A stretch of DNA of 19,324 nt, from NCBI RefSeq assembly GCF_039926425.1, contig NZ_JBDSWZ010000072.1:1-19324 (forward strand), given 5' to 3'. The translations under genes were made by a program, and so were the position numbers. Source of the stretch: Dokdonella_A sp039926425. Its GTDB lineage: Bacteria; Pseudomonadota; Gammaproteobacteria; Xanthomonadales; Rhodanobacteraceae. Shown here in pieces: positions 15,386 through 19,324 of the stretch. The notes beneath the pieces were generated by a model, which saw only the letters and a list, made by a program, of their open reading frames with translations, was not told where the DNA came from and did not search any database. Position 1 is the first letter of the stretch; each line of letters starts with the position of its first letter.

Positions 15386-15465
15386 GGCGGGCGCGCGAGG
15401 CGCGGCCGGCGCTCTTCGTGCAACCGGGCTCTTGAGCCGGCCGACCTTGCGGTCGTCCGGCCTAC
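15382..15465. repeat. GTAG-headed inverted REP pair (REPIN) between convergent genes
   Basis: An 84-base element begins with GTAGGGCGGGC and ends with GTCCGGCCTAC, that is, GTAGG at both ends in inverted orientation. Inside are the stem-loop CCGGGCTC-TT-GAGCCGG (15424-15440) and the stem GCCGGCCGACC-TTGC-GGTCGTCCGGC (15436-15461, one mismatch). The left GTAG (15382-15385) contains the TAG stop of the M28 peptidase and the right one (minus strand, 15465-15462) contains the TAG stop of tatD. GTAG heads are the hallmark of REPs in Stenotrophomonas (SMAG elements), thought to be moved by RAYT transposases. It may also act as a two-way terminator. Confidence 0.7.
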
Positions 15466-16256
15466 AACGCGAAGAACAGCGTCGCGTTTGCGGTGGTGAT
15501 CACGGCCGTCTGCTCTGGCGTCTCGCCGCGCGCGGCGGCGACCGCTGCACACACATGCGCGAGATACATCGGTTCGTTCCGCCGATGCGACGGTTTGGGC
15601 TTCAAATCGCGCGGCAACAGATACGGCGCGTCGGTTTCGATCAGCAACCGGTCCGCCGGAATCAGTGGAACGAGATCGCGCAGGTGTCCACCGCGCCGTT
15701 CGTCGCAAATCCATCCGGTAATGCCGATGAAAAAACCGCGATCGATGTAATCGACCAGTTCGTCGCGTTCGCCGGTGAAACAATGCACCACGGCGCGCCC
15801 GATGCGTCCACGCACCGCATCCATGCACGCGATGAAATCGGCGTGCGCGTCGCGCTGGTGCAGGAACAGCGGCTTGCCGCTGTCGATCGCGATCGACAAT
15901 TGCCGCTCGAACGCGGTGATCTGCGCCGCGCGTGGCGAGTAGTCGCGGAAATAGTCGAGGCCGGTTTCGCCAACCGCCTTTACAACCGGATCTGCGACGA
16001 GTTCGCGCAGCAATGCGTCTGTGCCATCGTCGTACTCGTGCGCGTGATGCGGGTGGACGCCCGCTGTCGCGTGAAGGAAGCCCGGATGCGCCCGGGCCAG
16101 CTCAAGTGCGGCGCGACTGCCGCCCGCGCTGGCGCCGGTGACGACGATCTCGGTGACACCGTGCGCGCGTGCACGTGCAAGCACCGCATCGAAGTCGGGA
16201 CGGAAGGATTCGTGCGTGAGATTGGCGCCGATGTCGATCAAGGGATTGCGCTGCAT
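15462..16256 (-). CDS. tatD: TatD-family metal-dependent DNase/hydrolase
   Basis: A 264-residue TIM-barrel hydrolase. It matches E. coli TatD, not YcfH or YjjV: the N-terminus LIDIGANLTHESF lacks the HxH metal pair of the other paralogues, as in E. coli TatD. It has TAGVHPHHAHEY, GETGLDYFRD, FLHQRDAHADF, VHCFTGERDEL, GITGWICDERRGG and LLIETDAPYLLPRDL...KPSHRRNEP in the proper order. E. coli TatD is a 3'-5' exonuclease linked to DNA repair and turnover. ATG at 16254-16256 is the natural start. Upstream on the minus strand a CATAAT (16288-16283) could be a -10 box, with TTGGCA 21 bases before it. It is convergent with the M28 gene and its TAG stop lies in a repeat head. Confidence 0.94.
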   Translation of the reverse strand: MQRNPLIDIGANLTHESFRPDFDAVLARARAHGVTEIVVTGASAGGSRAALELARAHPGFLHATAGVHPHHAHEYDDGTDALLRELVADPVVKAVGETGLDYFRDYSPRAAQITAFERQLSIAIDSGKPLFLHQRDAHADFIACMDAVRGRIGRAVVHCFTGERDELVDYIDRGFFIGITGWICDERRGGHLRDLVPLIPADRLLIETDAPYLLPRDLKPKPSHRRNEPMYLAHVCAAVAAARGETPEQTAVITTANATLFFAL

Positions 16257-16399
16257 CCGTCCGTATCGTTTTGCAGCTGGTGATTATGCGGGATCGCAGC
16301 ACGCCTGCATGCCAACCGGTTCACCGCGAATTAACCCATTGCCGTGCATGCTCCGCATGTTCACATGCCTGACGCCAATACCCTGGGGATACCCGACCA

Positions 16400-17572
16400 A
16401 TGAATACATTGAACTGCATGACGTTTGCGCTCGCCGCCGGCTTCGTGGCCACATCCGCATTCGCGGCCGACCGCACGGTCCTGTCGCCTGAGGGCGTCGC
16501 CGCGCACAATGCTGCCCCAGCGAACGTACGAAGCGCTGGAGCGCGTGCGAACGCTCCCGGTGCTGCGGGACCGAAAGTCGTCGGGACCAGCGTGTATCCG
16601 GGGACCCCGGGTGCCAATCCGTTTCGCGCGTACCCGCCGAGTTGCGCCGCGGATCCGTTACCTGACAACTGGCAAGCATCGACACCCATCTACTCGAAGC
16701 CGATCGGATTGTTCGCGACGAATCAGTTGCGGAACGAGCGGTACGTCGAGACCGTGCAGGTGACGGTATGGCGCATCGCCTGCAGCAGCAGCGGAAGTGC
16801 CACGCCCTACAATCCTGATGGCTTTTCGAACGCAATGACGCTCGTACGTCTGGATCGCTTGCCGCAGTTTGAAGGGGATACCACCGTGTTTCCGACGATG
16901 CCGGAGATCCTCGCGACTCAGGGCACTACTGCGATCAGTCCAGTGCGTGCAGCGGTCGAGCCGAACACGGTGATTTCCGCATTTCCCTACGATGCGCCGC
17001 TGTACAACAGCACCACGTTCGTCCTCGAGAACTTTCCCTACACTGGCTCGTCGTACTACACGTTCAGCGACGCATTCGTGTTGGGCGTCAATCCGAACAT
17101 CGGAACGGGCGTGACGCCAATCGAGATACCGGACTATGCTCCGACTCAGGCGACGTATCCCGATGCGTTTGCTCTGCAGCCCTTCGACGGCTACTCGGCG
17201 GCGCAGTGGGTCGGTGGTCCGCGCAACGAAGGCCTGATTCTGCAGGTGACCGAGCAGCCGCAGAGCGATGGATCGACGGTACGCCAGCTCGTTTACGACC
17301 TGTTGACCAAGGACACGAACGGCAATTCGTTGTGGCTGGTCGGCAATGCAGCGTTTGCGGTGGGCCAGACCAGCGTGACGATCAACACCTACTTCCTCGG
17401 CAACCAGCTGGTGCAGAATTCGTGGGGTACCGCGAAGTTCGAACTCGTGGATTGCAACCATCTGGATGTGACGTTCTCTCCGAACGCGCAACTGCCCGCG
17501 CCAATTCCAAGCTTCAGCGGTCTTGCGACGTACGACCGCCTGTTCAGTGCGAACGGCATGCTCTGCGAATAA
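16400..17572 (+). CDS. Secreted protein of unknown function
   Basis: A 390-residue protein I do not recognise. The N-terminus is a clear Sec signal peptide: a hydrophobic stretch TFALAAGFVATSAFA with likely cleavage after residue 22 (AFA before AD). The first 60 mature residues are Ala/Gly/Pro-rich and probably flexible. The rest is rich in Thr, Ser, Tyr, Phe and Asn with few charges, alternating short strands and turns, which suggests a beta-sandwich extracellular domain. Four cysteines remain in the mature protein (82, 128, 352, 389), enough for two disulfides. No catalytic or binding motif is evident. ATG at 16400 has GGGGA at 16385-16389 about ten bases upstream. The gene stands alone, divergent from tatD, and ends 23 bases before a strong terminator, so it is a monocistronic unit. 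Confidence 0.85.
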   Translation: MNTLNCMTFALAAGFVATSAFAADRTVLSPEGVAAHNAAPANVRSAGARANAPGAAGPKVVGTSVYPGTPGANPFRAYPPSCAADPLPDNWQASTPIYSKPIGLFATNQLRNERYVETVQVTVWRIACSSSGSATPYNPDGFSNAMTLVRLDRLPQFEGDTTVFPTMPEILATQGTTAISPVRAAVEPNTVISAFPYDAPLYNSTTFVLENFPYTGSSYYTFSDAFVLGVNPNIGTGVTPIEIPDYAPTQATYPDAFALQPFDGYSAAQWVGGPRNEGLILQVTEQPQSDGSTVRQLVYDLLTKDTNGNSLWLVGNAAFAVGQTSVTINTYFLGNQLVQNSWGTAKFELVDCNHLDVTFSPNAQLPAPIPSFSGLATYDRLFSANGMLCE

Positions 17573-17595
17573 GCGCACGCGTTTGACGTGACGAG

Positions 17596-17632
17596 ACGGC
17601 GCGGTCGGCAATCGACCGCGCCGTTTTCGTTT
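17596..17632 (+). terminator. Rho-independent terminator
   Basis: A perfect 12-base stem (ACGGCGCGGTCG at 17596-17607 and its complement at 17613-17624) with a five-base loop GCAAT, followed by TTTTCGTTT. It lies 23 bases after the stop of the secreted-protein gene and separates it from hrpB. This is the best intrinsic terminator in the window. Confidence 0.88.
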
Positions 17633-17709
17633 GGCGATGATCGTGGCGTCACCGACCGGCATGACCGGGATGGGACACTGAACATCGCAAACTGTCCTGC
17701 CTTTCCTTG

Positions 17710-19324
17710 ATGCCGATGCCTCCGTCCACTTTGCCCGTCGACGCGATCCTCCCCGACCTGCGCCGTGCGCTGCGCGACGGCACGCGCGTCGTGCTCGAAG
17801 CGCCGCCGGGCGCCGGCAAGACCACGCGCATTCCTCCCGCGCTGCTTGATGAGCCATGGCTTGCGGGACGCACGATCCTGATGCTCGAGCCGCGTCGTAT
17901 CGCAGCGCGTGCCGCGGCGGAGTACATGGCGGCGCAACGCGGAGAGCGCGTCGGCGACACCGTCGGCTACCGCATCCGCTTCGAAACGAAGGTGTCTGCC
18001 GCCACACGCATCGAAGTGGTCACCGAAGGCATTCTCACGCGGATGATCCAGGACGATCCCGAACTCGCAACGATCGGCGCCATCGTGTTCGATGAATTCC
18101 ACGAGCGTCACCTGCACGGCGATCTTGGCGCGGCGCTGGCGCTCGACGTGCAGGCGAACCTGCGACCCGACCTTCGCCTCGTGATCATGTCGGCGACGCT
18201 CAACGGCGAACGCATCGCGCGCTGGTTCGATGCCGCTCAGCTGGTCAGCGAGGGGAGCAGTTTCCCGGTTCGCATTGCGCACCCGCCCGCGCGCGCGAAC
18301 GAGTCATTTCCCGAACGCGGCTGGCCGTTCCACCTGCGTCGCGCGGTCGAGCTTGCGCTCGCGGAGAATGACGGCGACGTGCTGGTGTTCCTGCCCGGCA
18401 AGCGCGAGATCGACATCGCGGCGCGCGCGCTGGAATCGCTGCGCGCTGACGCCATTCCTTCCCCTGCGCAGCGGGGGAAGGAATTGATGTCTCCGGCACG
18501 ACAAATTTCGATCGTTCCGCTGCATGGCGAGCTCGCGCTTGCCGACCAGCACGCGGCACTCGCGCCGGCCGCGCCTGGCCAGCGGCGCGTGGTGCTCGCC
18601 ACCAACGTCGCGGAATCGAGCCTGACACTTCCCGGCGTGCGCAGCGTGGTTGATCTCGGGCTCGCACGCGAGCCGCGTTTCGATCCGAATTCCGGATTCA
18701 CGCGGCTCGAAGCGATCGGTATTTCGCAAGCCTCGGCCGATCAACGGGCCGGCCGTGCCGGTCGCCTCGGACCGGGCACGTGCTATCGGCTGTGGCCGCA
18801 GAGCCGCCGTCTCGATGCGGAACGCACGCCGGAAATTGCACAAGTGGAACTTGCGCCGCTCGCCCTCGAACTCGCCGCGTGGGGCGACGATTCACTGCGC
18901 TGGCTCGATCCGCCGCCAGCTGGCGCCATGGCACAAGCGCGCGATGTGCTGCGCCGGCTCGGAGCGATGGAAGACACCCAGCGCATCACCGCGCAGGGAC
19001 GACGCATGCTCGGCCTGGGCGCCCATCCGCGGCTGGCGGCCGCGATACTGGCCGCTCCGGCATCGATGCAGGCGCAAGCGTGCGATCTGGTGGCACTGGT
19101 TGAAGCGCGTAATCCATTGCGCGGCGATGCCGGGCGCAGCGACGACTTTCGTCATCGCGTCGCCGCATTGCAGGCATGGCGCACGCGCGACCGAGGTACC
19201 GCGCGTGACCTCGGCGCGGATTCCGGCGCACTCGCCGCGATCGCGCAGGCGGGCGATGCGTGGCGACGGCGCGTGGAACCCCGCAGGAGCGGCTTCAGCC
19301 GCGATGCGTCGGATACCAGAAGCA
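17710..19324 (+). CDS. hrpB: ATP-dependent helicase HrpB, N-terminal part (runs off the window)
   Basis: The frame is open from ATG at 17710 to the window edge, giving 538 codons of a family usually a little over 800 residues long. It is a DEAH/RHA-type RNA helicase: motif I APPGAGKTT at 31-39, Ia EPRRIAARAA, motif II DEFH at 128-131 (the HrpB-specific form), motif III SAT at 161-163, motif V ATNVAESSLT, and motif VI QRAGRAGR at 345-352. The helicase-associated HA2 region follows from about 375. Two palindromic repeats lie in frame: one encodes residues near 247-262 in the second RecA domain, the other the last visible residues. HrpB is broadly conserved in proteobacteria, but its physiological role is poorly defined. 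A second in-frame ATG at 17716 is possible; no strong ribosome site is seen. Confidence 0.93.
   Translation, partial: MPMPPSTLPVDAILPDLRRALRDGTRVVLEAPPGAGKTTRIPPALLDEPWLAGRTILMLEPRRIAARAAAEYMAAQRGERVGDTVGYRIRFETKVSAATRIEVVTEGILTRMIQDDPELATIGAIVFDEFHERHLHGDLGAALALDVQANLRPDLRLVIMSATLNGERIARWFDAAQLVSEGSSFPVRIAHPPARANESFPERGWPFHLRRAVELALAENDGDVLVFLPGKREIDIAARALESLRADAIPSPAQRGKELMSPARQISIVPLHGELALADQHAALAPAAPGQRRVVLATNVAESSLTLPGVRSVVDLGLAREPRFDPNSGFTRLEAIGISQASADQRAGRAGRLGPGTCYRLWPQSRRLDAERTPEIAQVELAPLALELAAWGDDSLRWLDPPPAGAMAQARDVLRRLGAMEDTQRITAQGRRMLGLGAHPRLAAAILAAPASMQAQACDLVALVEARNPLRGDAGRSDDFRHRVAALQAWRTRDRGTARDLGADSGALAAIAQAGDAWRRRVEPRRSGFSRDASDTRS
18454..18484. repeat. Palindromic repeat inside hrpB
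   Basis: Perfect 11-base arms, ATTCCTTCCCC at 18454-18464 and GGGGAAGGAAT at 18474-18484, with a nine-base loop. It keeps the hrpB frame and encodes a short Pro/Gln/Lys segment between the helix LESLRA and the strand ISIVPLHGEL, where E. coli HrpB, as I remember it, has a shorter connection. It looks like an inserted REP-type element tolerated in a surface loop. Confidence 0.6.
19281..19305. repeat. REP-like repeat within the hrpB frame
   Basis: The core GCGGCT-TC-AGCCGC (19289-19302) preceded by CCGCAGGA matches the dispersed GTAGGAGCGGCTTCAGCCGCG family common in Xanthomonadaceae and Pseudomonas, with GCAG replacing the GTAG head. It is read in frame as PRRSGFSRD at the far end of the visible hrpB. 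The sequence beyond is not available. Confidence 0.6.

Noticed and set aside
1..19324. CRISPR array, tRNA, rRNA, phage or IS transposase genes
   Set aside because: No regularly spaced repeats, tRNA cloverleaf or transposase/integrase-like protein was seen on either strand; the only mobile-type sequences are short palindromic repeats.

Overview
The window is GC-rich bacterial chromosome, most likely from a gammaproteobacterium of the Xanthomonadales (Lysobacter/Rhodanobacter/Dokdonella type). The reasons are the gene set (PA0069-type radical SAM protein, E. coli-like TatD, HrpB, YadG/YadH, M28 peptidase), the codon usage, and REP-like palindromes with GTAG heads or a GCAGGAGCGGCTTCAGCCGC core, which are familiar from that order. 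This assignment is inference; no rRNA or other marker gene is present.

Layout. (1) Positions 3-677 hold the C-terminal part of a radical SAM protein. (2) Positions 751-6816 hold a tightly packed six-gene plus-strand operon: a class I glutamine amidotransferase-like hydrolase, a PEP-synthase-like kinase, a SAM methyltransferase, a sugar-nucleotide-type nucleotidyltransferase, a CysC-like kinase and a sulfotransferase-fold protein. (3) Positions 6832-11267 hold a minus-strand run transcribed in the order ferredoxin-NADP reductase, secreted TAP-like peptidase, NatA-like ATPase, NatB-like permease. (4) Positions 11358-13078 hold a YadGH-type ABC exporter, followed by a pirin and a secreted M28 zinc aminopeptidase on the plus strand. 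(5) TatD lies on the minus strand, then a secreted protein of unknown function with a strong terminator, then the first two thirds of the HrpB helicase, which runs off the window.

The main discovery is the operon at 751-6816. Each gene on its own would be annotated as something routine (PuuD-like hydrolase, PEP synthase, CysC, sulfotransferase). Together they match the four-enzyme set that builds activated phosphoramidate in Campylobacter jejuni (Cj1415-Cj1418: glutamine kinase, CTP:phosphoglutamine cytidylyltransferase, gamma-glutamyl-CDP-amidate hydrolase, cytidine diphosphoramidate kinase). The proposed flow is: glutamine is phosphorylated on its amide; the product is coupled to CMP; the glutamyl part is removed to leave cytidine diphosphoramidate; this is 3'-phosphorylated to a PAPS-like donor; and the sulfotransferase-fold protein transfers the phosphoramidate to an unknown acceptor. 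A methyltransferase probably makes the O-methyl ester. In Campylobacter the modification decorates capsule. Here no capsule or glycosyltransferase genes are nearby, so the acceptor is unknown and the cassette looks self-contained.

Secondary points are GTAG-headed inverted REP sequences that supply the stop codons of two convergent genes, and palindromic repeats lying in frame inside hrpB.
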